Source: CAYJDR01 sp964368965 (GTDB lineage: Bacteria; Chrysiogenota; Deferribacteres; Deferribacterales; Mucispirillaceae). From it: a stretch of DNA of 64,000 bases. Shown here piece after piece: positions 17,326-25,627 of the stretch (positions are counted from its first letter, which is position 1; every line of letters begins with the position of its first letter). A program made the translations under genes and the position numbers. The stretch lies in assembly GCA_964368965.1 (NCBI GenBank), contig CAYJDR010000004.1, positions 28,797 through 92,796 of the forward strand. The letters run 5' to 3'. The notes beneath the pieces are model-generated. The model made no database searches and was not told the DNA's origin. It worked only from the letters and a program-made list of their open reading frames with translations.

Positions 17326-17871
17326 TTACTCTCCAATGCGCGAGATATAGCCGTTTAATACAGCTTTAGCTTCAGCGCCTTTCATTTCGTTAGTAATCAA
17401 TTTTTCAGCCTCTGCGAATACATCAGCTACGATTTCACGTTTAATAGCTAGTTTTGCTTGCACAGTTTCGTTGTTGATTTTAGCGATAGCGCTTTCTTTC
17501 AAACGATCAACAGCACGTGTAGCGTCAGCCATAATGAGTTCACGCTCTTTTTCAGCAGCTGCAAGAACATTAGCTTTCATTTCTTCAAGCTCTTTCTCAA
17601 GTTGGCGCGATTTTTCTTCATATTCACGAACTTTCTCTTGTGCTTCTTGCTTAGCTTTTTCAGCTGAGTTTAGAGCTTGCTCAATATTTGCTGTGCGGTT
17701 AACTAGCGCATCAAGTATTGGCTTACGTAAAAACTTGTATAATATACCAAGAAAAACAGCGAACACAAGAACCCTATAGAAAAAATTTGCTATAAGTTCA
17801 GGTGTGATAGCGCCTGCTGCAAATGCATAACTAGGAACAAGCATCAGTAACGCAATTAATAATTTCTTCAC
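17326..17871 (-). CDS. atpF: ATP synthase Fo b subunit
   Basis: In this 181-aa protein an N-terminal signal-like hydrophobic stretch (MKKLLIALLMLVPSYAFAA) precedes the single membrane anchor (FFYRVLVFAVFLGILYKFL, ~31-50). A long charged coiled coil follows (AEKAKQEAQEKVREYEEKSR). The extra N-terminal hydrophobic segment is a feature of b subunits in several delta/epsilon-like lineages. It pairs with the b' subunit encoded just upstream to form a heterodimeric peripheral stalk. Confidence 0.9.
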   Translation of the reverse strand: MKKLLIALLMLVPSYAFAAGAITPELIANFFYRVLVFAVFLGILYKFLRKPILDALVNRTANIEQALNSAEKAKQEAQEKVREYEEKSRQLEKELEEMKANVLAAAEKERELIMADATRAVDRLKESAIAKINNETVQAKLAIKREIVADVFAEAEKLITNEMKGAEAKAVLNGYISRIGE

Positions 17872-17882
17872 TTCTACTCTCC

Positions 17883-18314
17883 TTACGCCACTTTGCCAAC
17901 AACAGCGTCACGAACAACTTGTGCTAAACCAGCAACTTCACCTTTAAGTGAAGCTCTTGCTTGCTCACAAGATTTGTTTAAGTCAGCTAGTGCATCTTTA
18001 GTGCTAGAAGTTATTTCTTCTGTAGCTTTTTGAACAATATTGTTCGCAGCTGCATCAGCTTCTTCTTTAACTTTTCTGCGGTACTCGTTGATAGTAGCGC
18101 GTGCTTCTTGAAGCTTAGTGTTGTAAGCTTCTTCGCTAGCGTTTATGCTATCGAGGTTATCCGCAGCACTTTTGACAAGGCTATCTATCTTTGCATTACG
18201 AGCATTGATAGTTGACATAATAGGATTAACTATGAGTTTGTTAGCGATAAAAACGATTAACAAAAACTGGAAAATCTGGATAAACAGTGTGTGGTCCAAA
18301 CCGACTGATATCAT
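17883..18314 (-). CDS. atpF': ATP synthase Fo b' subunit
   Basis: The protein is 143 aa from the ATG at 18314, which sits 8 nt after a strong AAGGAG site. A GTG further upstream (18323) would overlap that site and is not used. It has a single N-terminal membrane helix (LFIQIFQFLLIVFIANKLIV) followed by a charged coiled coil, the second stator b-type chain. It is the first gene of the operon; atpB and atpE (a and c subunits) are not in this window. Separate a/c genes are common in Deferribacteres- and Campylobacterota-like genomes. Confidence 0.9.
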   Translation of the reverse strand: MISVGLDHTLFIQIFQFLLIVFIANKLIVNPIMSTINARNAKIDSLVKSAADNLDSINASEEAYNTKLQEARATINEYRRKVKEEADAAANNIVQKATEEITSSTKDALADLNKSCEQARASLKGEVAGLAQVVRDAVVGKVA

Positions 18315-18367
18315 CAAAAGCACTCCTTAGATCTATTTTGTATACTCTATTTTTAAGCAGATTTGTA

Positions 18368-18389
18368 GGGGATACTCATGATTACCCCC
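18368..18389 (-). other. Leader hairpin of the atp operon
   Basis: GGGGATA and TATTACCCCC-type arms on the minus strand form a 7-bp stem (one G-U) with an 8-nt loop, between the promoter and the first gene. There is no T-tract. A role in mRNA stability is possible but not shown. Confidence 0.35.
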
Positions 18390-18414
18390 ATAATCTAAAA
18401 TTGAGCAACAGATA

Positions 18415-18443
18415 TTTTTAACAATTATTAACGCGTTCGTCAA
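18415..18443 (-). promoter_or_regulatory. Sigma70-type promoter for the atp operon
   Basis: Minus strand: -35 TTGACG (18438-18443), 17-bp spacer, -10 TAAAAA (18415-18420), about 100 bp before atpF'. The first nine bases, TTGACGAAC, recur at the pckA promoter. Confidence 0.55.
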
Positions 18444-18543
18444 GCAAAATAGCTAAATAGAACAAAATTCTTTTTTGATTTTTCACATTGTCAACCTATA
18501 GTTAATAAATAAACATCTGCTACACAAGAAATATTGCCTAAAC

Positions 18544-19713
18544 TTACACCAATATCTCAACACCTGGCAATGTTCCAAACTCGATATACTCAAGCGATGC
18601 GCCGCCGCCAGTTGAAATATGCGAAACTTTGTCAGCAACACCTGCTTTATTAATCGCAGCGACAGAATCACCACCACCGATAATAACAGTAGCATCTAGC
18701 TTAGCCAATGCATTCGCTATTGAAAATGTTCCGTTTGCATATGCTGGTTGCTCAAACACACCCATTGGGCCGTTCCACAAAACAGTTTTACACTTTGATA
18801 GAGCGTTTTCATAGTGGATCGTAGTTTTCAAACCGATGTCTAAGCCCATGTAACCATCTGGGATATCTAAATCAGGGCAATCTTTCGGTTCACCGCCGAA
18901 TTTATCAGATATTACGTGGTCGTAAGGCAGATAGATATCAACATTTTTCTCTTTAGCTTTTGCGATGATATTTGCAACTGTATCCATTTGTTCATGTTCA
19001 ACTAACGATGTGCCAACTTCAAACCCCTGATATTTCAAGAATGTGTAAGCCATTGCGCCACCTATCAAGATAACATCAGCAGTATCTAGCAAGCTAGAGA
19101 TAACGCCAATTTTATCAGACACTTTTGCGCCACCTAAAATTGCAGCAAGTGGGCGATCTGGGTTTTTAACGATTGCGTTGAAATACTTAACTTCTTTACC
19201 AACTAGAAAACCAGCAGCTTTATCTTCTATCAAGCAAGGTACGCCATAAACTGAAGCATGTTTTCTGTGGCAAGTGCCGAACGCATCATTCACATAGGCA
19301 TTGAAAGGCTTAGCGAGTTCTTTTGCAAACTCTGGATCGTTCTTTTCTTCGCCTTTATAAAACCTTACGTTTTCAAGTAGTAAAACTGTACCTTCTGCAA
19401 GGTTATCCATTGCTTTTTCAACAACTTCGCCTACGCAATCTGATACGTATTGAACTTTAAAAAGTCCTTTTTCATTTATATATTTAGCAACAGGTTCGAG
19501 TGAATACTCAAGATTTTTTTCGCCTTTAGGTCTGCCTAGGTGGCTAACTAATGCAACCTTTGCACCTTGTGAAAGTGCATATTCTATTGTAGGCATTGCC
19601 TTAACAATCCTTGTATCGTCGCCAACTATGCCATCTTTGATAGGTACGTTAAAATCTACACGAATGAGCAAACGTTTCCCTTTAAGGTTTAAGTCCTCAA
19701 TGCTTTTAACCAT
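18544..19713 (-). CDS. pgk: Phosphoglycerate kinase
   Basis: This full-length 389-aa protein begins with the family signature RVDFNVPIKDG and has the SHLGRPKG substrate loop, LLENVRFYKGEE and the C-terminal nucleotide site IIGGGDSVAAINKAG with STGGGASLEYIE. It transfers phosphate between 1,3-bisphosphoglycerate and ADP in the cytoplasm. It lies downstream of gapA on the same strand, but a hairpin with a T-tract separates the two, so pgk may receive only part of the gapA transcription. CGAGGAG precedes the ATG. Confidence 0.97.
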   Translation of the reverse strand: MVKSIEDLNLKGKRLLIRVDFNVPIKDGIVGDDTRIVKAMPTIEYALSQGAKVALVSHLGRPKGEKNLEYSLEPVAKYINEKGLFKVQYVSDCVGEVVEKAMDNLAEGTVLLLENVRFYKGEEKNDPEFAKELAKPFNAYVNDAFGTCHRKHASVYGVPCLIEDKAAGFLVGKEVKYFNAIVKNPDRPLAAILGGAKVSDKIGVISSLLDTADVILIGGAMAYTFLKYQGFEVGTSLVEHEQMDTVANIIAKAKEKNVDIYLPYDHVISDKFGGEPKDCPDLDIPDGYMGLDIGLKTTIHYENALSKCKTVLWNGPMGVFEQPAYANGTFSIANALAKLDATVIIGGGDSVAAINKAGVADKVSHISTGGGASLEYIEFGTLPGVEILV

Positions 19714-19732
19714 TACAATCTCCTCGTAGAAA

Positions 19733-19757
19733 TAAAAAAAGGGGCAATACGCCCCTT
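19733..19757 (-). terminator. Intercistronic terminator between gapA and pgk
   Basis: On the minus strand AGGGGC-GTATT-GCCCCT is followed by seven T, 14 bp after the gapA stop and 20 bp before the pgk start. It is probably partial (attenuating), because no clear pgk promoter is visible in the remaining gap. Confidence 0.8.
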
Positions 19758-19770
19758 ATGATTTGAATAA

Positions 19771-20769
19771 TTATAGAACTTTTGTGAGTAACTCAGCAGC
19801 ACGAGTTGAGTAGCCCCACTCGTTGTCATACCAAGAGAATATCTTAATAGTGCTACCTTCCATAACTTTAGTAAGTTTAGAATCGAAGATAGATGAATGT
19901 GGGTTGCCATTGAAATCGATAGAAACAAGTGGCTCATCACAATATTGTAGAATGCCTTTCATTGGGCCTTCAGCAGCAGCTTTGATAGCAGCGTTTACTT
20001 CTTCAATAGTAGTGTTTTTCTTAACTTTACATACTAAGTCAACAACTGATACGTTAGGTGTAGGAACACGCACAGATAAACCGTCTAACTTGCCGTTTAG
20101 TTCTGGTAAAACTAAGCCAACAGCTTTAGCAGCACCAGTTGATGTAGGTATCATAGATACTGCACCAGCTCTAGCTCTACGTAGGTCGCTGTGAGGTAAG
20201 TCAAGGATACGTTGGTCGTTAGTGTATGAGTGGATTGTAGTCATTAAACCATGTTCGATACCGAAAGTGTCGTTTAAAACTTTAGCAACAGGAGCTAAGC
20301 AGTTAGTAGTACAAGATGCGTTCGAGATGATGTTATGAATGTTTTTGTCATATTTATCAAAGTTAACGCCTTGAACAACAGTGATATCTTCATCAGTTGC
20401 AGGTGCAGAGATAACAACTTTTTTAGCGCCAGCTTTGATGTGTTTTTCAGCATCTGCGCGCTTAGTGAAGAAGCCAGTTGACTCAAGAACAACTTCAACA
20501 CCTAGCTCACCCCAAGGTAATGCTTGTGGGTCTCTTTCTTTAAGGATTTTGATTTTTTTACCGTCGATAGCGATATAATCTTCGCCAGCAGTAACTTCGT
20601 GTTTTAAAACACTGTGAACTGAATCGTACTTAAGTAAGTGTGCAAGTGTTTTTGCATCTGTTAAATCATTAATAGCAACTACATCTATATCGATGTTGTT
20701 TTCAAGTGCTGAGCGTAGTACGCATCTACCAATGCGCCCAAATCCGTTAATTCCAACTTTAACTGCCAT
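19771..20769 (-). CDS. gapA: Glyceraldehyde-3-phosphate dehydrogenase
   Basis: The protein is 332 aa from the ATG at 20769, which has GGAGG 5 nt upstream; the open frame continues to 20805 but that part has no start signal. The N-terminal NAD fold (VGINGFGRIGR), the catalytic cysteine motif NASCTTNCLAPV and the C-terminal SWYDNEWGYS are all present. It oxidises glyceraldehyde-3-phosphate with NAD and phosphate. It pairs with pgk downstream. Confidence 0.97.
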   Translation of the reverse strand: MAVKVGINGFGRIGRCVLRSALENNIDIDVVAINDLTDAKTLAHLLKYDSVHSVLKHEVTAGEDYIAIDGKKIKILKERDPQALPWGELGVEVVLESTGFFTKRADAEKHIKAGAKKVVISAPATDEDITVVQGVNFDKYDKNIHNIISNASCTTNCLAPVAKVLNDTFGIEHGLMTTIHSYTNDQRILDLPHSDLRRARAGAVSMIPTSTGAAKAVGLVLPELNGKLDGLSVRVPTPNVSVVDLVCKVKKNTTIEEVNAAIKAAAEGPMKGILQYCDEPLVSIDFNGNPHSSIFDSKLTKVMEGSTIKIFSWYDNEWGYSTRAAELLTKVL

Positions 20770-20795
20770 TACAGCCTCCAAAATAAATATATTGT

Positions 20796-20804
20796 ATTGT
20801 AGCA
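20796..20804 (-). promoter_or_regulatory. Extended -10 promoter element for gapA
   Basis: Minus strand TG-C-TACAAT (extended -10), 27 bp before the gapA ATG. No good -35 is visible, as expected for extended -10 promoters. Confidence 0.4.
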
Positions 20805-20925
20805 CAAACCATATATACCTTTATATGTTAGCTTGTTGGTGATATTAAATCAAGCAAAAAGAGTAACTATATGAAAATTTTTCTATAAACATTGAATTTA
20901 CATACTTTAGGAGCATTTTACACAT

Positions 20926-20956
20926 AAAAAAATCGGCTAGTTTTTCAACCAGCCGA
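20926..20956 (-). terminator. Terminator after the dksA-like gene
   Basis: The minus strand stem TCGGCTGG / CTAGCCGA (one mismatch) is followed by seven T. It lies 95 bp after the stop of the DksA-like gene. Confidence 0.8.
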
Positions 20957-21051
20957 CGTATAAATTTCATATTAATTTTAGTGGCAACAATATTGTAATT
21001 GCCGTTAAGTTTTACACAAAAAACGAATTACCCTTTCATAGAAAGAGTTTA

Positions 21052-21414
21052 TTACATTTTAATTAGGCCTTTTCTTTCGAGTTCGCTTTTACACTCAGTG
21101 CAATACCTTGCAAACGGAACGTACTCGAGCCTTGTGTCGTTGATATCCTCTTCACACTCGATACACACACCATATGTGCTTTTAGCGATCCTTTCAAGCG
21201 CTTGGTCAACAAGGCGAAGTTTTAAAGCATCAGTTTCAACCCTGCCTAGCATAATATTTTTGTTGTAGATATTGTATGCTTCATCTGCAGTATCTTGTAT
21301 GCCGTCTTGACCTAAATCAATAGCTTCGTTATATTTCTTATTGAGCGTTGTGATAAGGTTTTCTCGCATTTCAAGAAGCTTGCCCCTAAAATAGTCTGAT
21401 TTAACTTTATCCAT
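21052..21414 (-). CDS. DksA/TraR-family zinc-finger regulator
   Basis: In this 120-aa protein an N-terminal coiled coil (~1-80) precedes a C4 zinc finger C84-x2-C87...C105-x2-C108 (YGVCIECEEDI, ARYCTECKSEL), the layout of the DksA/TraR family. These proteins enter the RNA polymerase secondary channel and adjust transcription with ppGpp. It is shorter than E. coli DksA (151 aa). The coiled-coil tip D-x-x-D-x-A is readable as D-T-A-D-E-A-Y. It begins 9 bp after rlmH and is likely co-transcribed with it. Confidence 0.88.
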   Translation of the reverse strand: MDKVKSDYFRGKLLEMRENLITTLNKKYNEAIDLGQDGIQDTADEAYNIYNKNIMLGRVETDALKLRLVDQALERIAKSTYGVCIECEEDINDTRLEYVPFARYCTECKSELERKGLIKM

Positions 21415-21423
21415 AACAGCCTC

Positions 21424-21855
21424 CTATTTGTGGTAAGGGTGACCTGTAATAATTGTCATTGCCCTATATATCTGCTCTGATAAAACAACCAAGCTAACGC
21501 GATATGAAAAAGTCATATCTGATAGCGAGATATATTCAGTAACAATTTTTCTAGCACTGTCAGTAAGCCCTTCTGCCTCGCCGATAATGAACGTAACGCT
21601 CCTAGCGTCTTGGCGCTTGTTATCGAACCACGCAGCAAACTTATGACTATCCACCCGCTTGCCTAAAACATCTAAACCAATGTAGATATCCTTTGCATTC
21701 GAGTTTCTGTAAAACTTTTCAAACTGCTTTGAGTCACACGACATTTCAAGCAACTCAAAATCAAAATATGGCTTTAAACGTTTTGCATATTCAGCAATGA
21801 ACGCTTCCACCGATTTATCTCTAACTTTACCTTCTAGTAAAAATCTAACAATCAT
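21424..21855 (-). CDS. rlmH: 23S rRNA (pseudouridine-1915-N3)-methyltransferase
   Basis: This 143-aa SPOUT protein is close to the 155-aa family norm. The SAM-binding knot reads FIIGEAEGLTDSARK, and the C-terminus has the diagnostic RVSLVVLSEQIYRAMTIITG then H-P-Y-H-K. It methylates pseudouridine 1915 of 23S rRNA on the assembled ribosome. It shares a transcript with the DksA-like gene, and a good promoter lies 43-72 bp upstream. Confidence 0.95.
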   Translation of the reverse strand: MIVRFLLEGKVRDKSVEAFIAEYAKRLKPYFDFELLEMSCDSKQFEKFYRNSNAKDIYIGLDVLGKRVDSHKFAAWFDNKRQDARSVTFIIGEAEGLTDSARKIVTEYISLSDMTFSYRVSLVVLSEQIYRAMTIITGHPYHK

Positions 21856-21897
21856 TTTTTATCTGTTACAACTTAATATTTAAAACGCTCGATAAGT

Positions 21898-21927
21898 CTT
21901 ATAATAATTTTTTATGTATTTTGTCAA
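21898..21927 (-). promoter_or_regulatory. Sigma70-type promoter for rlmH
   Basis: Minus strand: -35 TTGACA (21922-21927), 18-bp spacer, -10 TATAAG (21898-21903). Confidence 0.6.
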
Positions 21928-21942
21928 GTAAACATTTATCAA

Positions 21943-22620
21943 TTATGCAAAAAACTCGTAAAAAATTACAGCAGCACTCATAGATGCGTTCAAAGAATCA
22001 ATATCAGACTGCATTGGTATAGAAACCACATTGTCTGCACGCTCTAATATACTTGAACGTATGCCCTTGCCTTCTGAACCGATGATAATGCCTAGAGGTT
22101 GCTCATTTTTAGCGACATCTGGCAACCTTTCGCCGTCCATATCAGCAGCAACTATTCTAAAGCCGTTATCTTTCAGTGAGTCGACAGCTTGCCCTAAGTT
22201 GACAACTTCTATCACGTTCATATAAAGTAGCGCACCAGCACTCGTTTTATAAACAACTGGGCTAACTTTTGCTTGGTCGTGACGTGGGACGATAATATCT
22301 TTTATGCCAAAACAATGTGCAGCTCTGATAATTGCACCAAAGTTGTGTGGGTCTTGGATTTTATCAAGCAACACGACGCCCTTCTCTTTCGATAAATCTT
22401 TTAACCTTGTTTTTAGCTCAGTATATTCAAAATCATCAATGATAGCTGCAACGCCTTGAGTTTCCTCGCCGTATTGTTCTTCAAATACAGAACGCCCTAA
22501 CACTTCAAAAGGAACTGTTATGTTCTCAAAATGCACAGATGCACCGTGCCTAACTATTACTTTTTTTGCTTTGCCTGATTTTACAGCTTCAAATACTGCA
22601 TTTCTTCCAGTGATTATCAC
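21943..22620 (-). CDS. rlmB: TrmH/RlmB-family 23S rRNA 2'-O-methyltransferase
   Basis: In this 225-aa protein a short N-terminal substrate-binding domain (MIITGRNAVFEAVKSGKAKK) precedes the SPOUT catalytic domain. The three motifs are visible: DPHNFGAIIRAAHCFGI, GIIIGSEGKGIR and IPMQSDIDSLNASMSAAV. It probably methylates G2251 of 23S rRNA; other TrmH targets cannot be excluded. The start is GTG at 22620, which overlaps the tkt stop by 4 nt (GTGA), so it is translationally coupled to transketolase. Confidence 0.9.
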   Translation of the reverse strand: MIITGRNAVFEAVKSGKAKKVIVRHGASVHFENITVPFEVLGRSVFEEQYGEETQGVAAIIDDFEYTELKTRLKDLSKEKGVVLLDKIQDPHNFGAIIRAAHCFGIKDIIVPRHDQAKVSPVVYKTSAGALLYMNVIEVVNLGQAVDSLKDNGFRIVAADMDGERLPDVAKNEQPLGIIIGSEGKGIRSSILERADNVVSIPMQSDIDSLNASMSAAVIFYEFFA

Positions 22621-24685
22621 TTAGCAACCTCGTTAGCAATTTTGTTTGCTATAGACGCTGGGTCTAATTCCATTAATTCAAAAACCTCTTCAACCGCACC
22701 AGAATATGCAAGTGAGTTCACGCCATATGGGTAAACTTTGCAAGCAACACCTTTTTCAACAGCTTTCATAGCTACTGTAGAATATAGGCCTGAGAACGAG
22801 TGATGATCTTCATAAACAAATATTTTATCGCTTGAGAAAATAACATCTGCATATTTATCTGCAATATATATAGGTGATGAAACGTTCACAACCGCGATAG
22901 AAATTCCTTTTTCTGCTAAAATATCTCTAACTTTCAATGCACGTGCAAGTGTAGAACCATAAGCAAGCAGAGTGTACTCACCGTCTCTAACAAGCGTTGG
23001 TTTACCGTATTCAAACACATAGTCGTGTGCGAAAACTTCTTTGCCGTTCTCGTCAGTGATTACAGCAGTTTTTGAACGCCCCATAGCTATGTGTACGTTG
23101 CCTTTTTCAGCAACTGCATATCTAACAGCTCTGTCAACTTCGTTAGGGTCTGCTGGTGCGATTGCCTTCATGCCGAAGATGTTGCGCACAAGCCCTAAGT
23201 AATCTATACACATGTGAGTTTTGCCATCTTCACCAACGTCAATACCTACGTGTGTAGTAACAACTTTCAAGTTAGCTTCGTTTAAGCCGTTTAAGCGTTG
23301 CTGGTTGTAAACTTCATCAATACCAAACATGCCGAAACCAGCAAAAAACGTTAAAACGCCATCGCTAGATGTAGCGCCAGCTGCAACTGCTGTGTGGTGC
23401 TCTGATATACCTGCTTGGAAGAAGTTTTTAGCAAAGTTTTTCTCAATGCCGTTTGTTTTAACTGAGCCAGCTAAGTCGCAATCGTAAACAGCTAAGTTTT
23501 CACCGTTGTTTGCAGCTGCTATATCGTCTAATGCGTTACCGAACGCACTTCTATTATCAGTAGAGATGTCTTTTGTGTATGTTCTAGCATCGCCTAAGTT
23601 CATCTTAGGGTACTTTGTATTTATATCGCCGTGGTTTAAATCAGCAACGAATTTTGAACGTAAATCTTTGTAGTAGTCTAGTTTTGCTTCTAGGTTGAGC
23701 TCTTTCATCGCCTCAACATATTTTTCAGCAGATAGAGTTGAGCCATGGAAGCCTTTTTCATTTTCCATGAAAGAAATACCTTTGCCCATAACAGTATGTG
23801 CAATGATAGCAACAGGTGTTTCAGCAGATTTTGCTTTTAATAAAGCGCCTAGGATATCTGGAATGCTGTGGCCGTCAACTTCGATAACTTCCCAACCGTC
23901 AGATTTGAAAGAAGCGATAACATCCATAGATGGCATAACCTCTTCAATGCTGCCAGAGATTTGTAATTTATTATAGTCTATAATTGCAGTAACGTTGTTT
24001 AGGTTATATTTCTTGATAAAGCGCCTTGCTTCAGTAATTTGGCCTTTTTGTTGTTCGCCGTCACCCATTAAAACATAAACATCAAAGTCGTTGTTTTTAA
24101 CTTTACCAGCAACAGCAAAGCCTGCACCAACAGATAAACCTTGACCAAGGTTACCAGTAGTCCACTCGACACCTTTAACGTATCTTTCGATGTGTCCTTC
24201 ATATATGCTACCAGCTTTTCTGAAAGTTGATATTGCATCATCTTTAGAGATGAAACNNNNNNNNNNNNNNNNNNNNNNNNNNNNNNNNNNNNNNNNNNNN
24301 NNNNNNNNNNNNNNNNNNNNNNNNNNNNNNNNNNNNNNNNNNNNNNNNNNNNNNNNTATATGCTACCAGCTTTTCTGAAAGTTGATATTGCATCATCTTT
24401 AGAGATGAAACCATACTCAGATAAACAAGAGTAAACAGCAGGCGAAATATGCCCGTGAGATACAACTACTCTATCTCTGTTATCGTCGTTCACGTTTTCA
24501 GGGTTAATGTTTGCAACAGCGTAGATACAGCTAAGCAAATCAATAGATGACATAGAGCCACCTGGGTGTCCACTAGCAGAAAGCGTTGTCATAGTCAATA
24601 TGTCGCCCCTAGCGTTGTGTGCCTTTTCTGAAATAGACGCTTTGTCTGCCTCAGCTATTCTTCTTGCAAATTCATTTAATAACAT
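22617..24685 (-). CDS. tkt: Transketolase (interrupted by a scaffold-gap artefact)
   Basis: The gene reads as two pieces because 100 N (24257-24356) sit between two identical 55-bp copies. Removing 155 bp (gap plus one copy) gives one continuous 637-aa frame, the normal transketolase length. Visible parts: SASGHPGGSMSSID (TPP site), then GHIERYVKGVEWTTGNLGQGLS across the joint, MGDGEQQKGQITEA (TPP/Mg motif) and the C-terminal half with VGEDGKTHM and PADPNEVDRA. It transfers two-carbon units in the non-oxidative pentose phosphate pathway. The start is ATG at 24685 with GGAG upstream; the TTG at 24697 lies in that site. rlmB overlaps its end. Confidence 0.9.
24202..24411. other. Assembly gap: 100 N flanked by identical 55-bp copies
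   Basis: Bases 24202-24256 and 24357-24411 are identical over 55 bp and flank exactly 100 N. This is the pattern of two contigs ending on the same k-mer and placed next to each other without merging. No sequence need be missing. Confidence 0.95.
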
Positions 24686-24716
24686 ATACTTCTCCAACTA
24701 CAATTATATGGTTGTG

Positions 24717-24745
24717 AAGATAACTTTTCACGGTGATAATGTCAA
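24717..24745 (-). promoter_or_regulatory. Sigma70-type promoter for tkt
   Basis: Minus strand: -35 TTGACA (24740-24745), 17-bp spacer, -10 TATCTT (24717-24722), 32 bp before the tkt ATG. Confidence 0.55.
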
Positions 24746-24776
24746 CAAATTATTTCATAACTTCACAATATTATGG

Positions 24777-24805
24777 CAAAAGAAAAGCCTAACTCAATGT
24801 TAGGC
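24777..24805 (-). terminator. Terminator after the pseudopilin gene
   Basis: The minus strand stem GCCTAAC-ATTGA-GTTAGGC is followed by TTTTCTTTT, 12 bp after the pseudopilin stop. Confidence 0.8.
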
Positions 24806-24817
24806 TTCTATATTTTA

Positions 24818-25432
24818 CTAATACACTAGGTAAGTGTAGCTGTATATTTCCTCTGCTTCTGCGCAGTTGTCAAAGTTGTAGTCTGGGTCAGGTGTGCCTA
24901 TGCCTGCACCTGTGCTTAAGTTTTTATCATCAAGCATAGTTTCAACATAACACGCAAACTCTGCAACATCTGGCAAGCCTACACCACTAGTGCCATCGTT
25001 TGCCCTTGGGTCATCAAGCGACACAACTAAACAAACGTGTGGATATTGTGTAAAGTCCATCGATGCTGGCCTTATGCCTGTTACTCCACCAGCTAATGTC
25101 ATTGGAGCTTTATCACATGCTAAAAATTGAAGATACTGCGTGTAGCCTTCAACAGAGATAGTGAAATCACTTTCATTAATAATGCCATTAGATAAAAGCT
25201 CGTCAAAAGCCTCTGCCATTGTAAACTCGCCGTTGCCGTCTTCGTCACCAGGCAACCTGTTATACTTTGAAATGAATGTAACTATTGCTGCAGTCATTTT
25301 GTTAACATTGTTGATATCTGACTTGATTTCAGCCGTTTCAACAAGTGTCCTACCTTTCATCGCCATTGCAAGAATTAAACCGATAACCATTAAAGCTATC
25401 GCTAACTCGATCAATGTGAAACCTTTTCTCAT
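24818..25432 (-). CDS. Orphan type II/IV pseudopilin-like protein
   Basis: This 204-aa protein begins M-R-K-G-F-T-L-I-E-L, the class III prepilin-peptidase site, with cleavage after G4 and a 20-residue hydrophobic helix behind it. The rest is a soluble domain with four Cys and a GDEDGNGEF loop that could bind calcium, as in some pseudopilins. The gene stands alone: no pilus ATPase, secretin or prepilin peptidase is nearby. GAGGTG precedes the ATG. It is probably a minor pilin or adhesin-like pseudopilin using machinery encoded elsewhere. Confidence 0.8.
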   Translation of the reverse strand: MRKGFTLIELAIALMVIGLILAMAMKGRTLVETAEIKSDINNVNKMTAAIVTFISKYNRLPGDEDGNGEFTMAEAFDELLSNGIINESDFTISVEGYTQYLQFLACDKAPMTLAGGVTGIRPASMDFTQYPHVCLVVSLDDPRANDGTSGVGLPDVAEFACYVETMLDDKNLSTGAGIGTPDPDYNFDNCAEAEEIYSYTYLVY

Positions 25433-25452
25433 ACTCTATACACCTCTTTTTG

Positions 25453-25471
25453 CTCCATCTTTCCAATGGAG
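25453..25471 (-). other. Leader hairpin before the pseudopilin gene
   Basis: CTCCAT (25453-25458) pairs with ATGGAG (25466-25471) in the 5' leader, just upstream of the ribosome-binding site GAGGTG. Folding could affect initiation, but this is untested. Confidence 0.35.
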
Positions 25472-25478
25472 TCAATTA

Positions 25479-25493
25479 ATTAACATTGTTAAT
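25479..25493. promoter_or_regulatory. Operator-like palindrome upstream of pseudopilin
   Basis: ATTAACA-T-TGTTAAT is a perfect 7-1-7 inverted repeat in the upstream region of the pseudopilin gene. It resembles a dimeric repressor site; the protein is unknown. Confidence 0.35.
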
Positions 25494-25557
25494 GATTTGT
25501 TTATATTGCACTAACACACAATAATACAAATAAGACCTTTTTACACTTTGTAATATG

Positions 25558-25619
25558 GATATCAATCAATCCATAGTTAAGGATTACCAACCTTGCAACT
25601 AGTTCAAAAGATTGATATC
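25558..25619. repeat. Perfect 10-bp inverted repeat with structured 42-nt loop
   Basis: GATATCAATC (25558-25567) and GATTGATATC (25610-25619) are exact complements. Inside the loop AATCC...GGATT and AAGG...CCTT can also pair. It begins 9 bp beyond the stop codon of the barrel gene ending at 25628. There is no clean T-tract on either strand. Confidence 0.45.
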
Positions 25620-25627
25620 TTTTATTG

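Noticed and set aside
24068..24697. Apparent frameshifted second transketolase fragment
   Set aside because: The shift is produced by the 100-N artefact; the frame is continuous after removing 155 bp.
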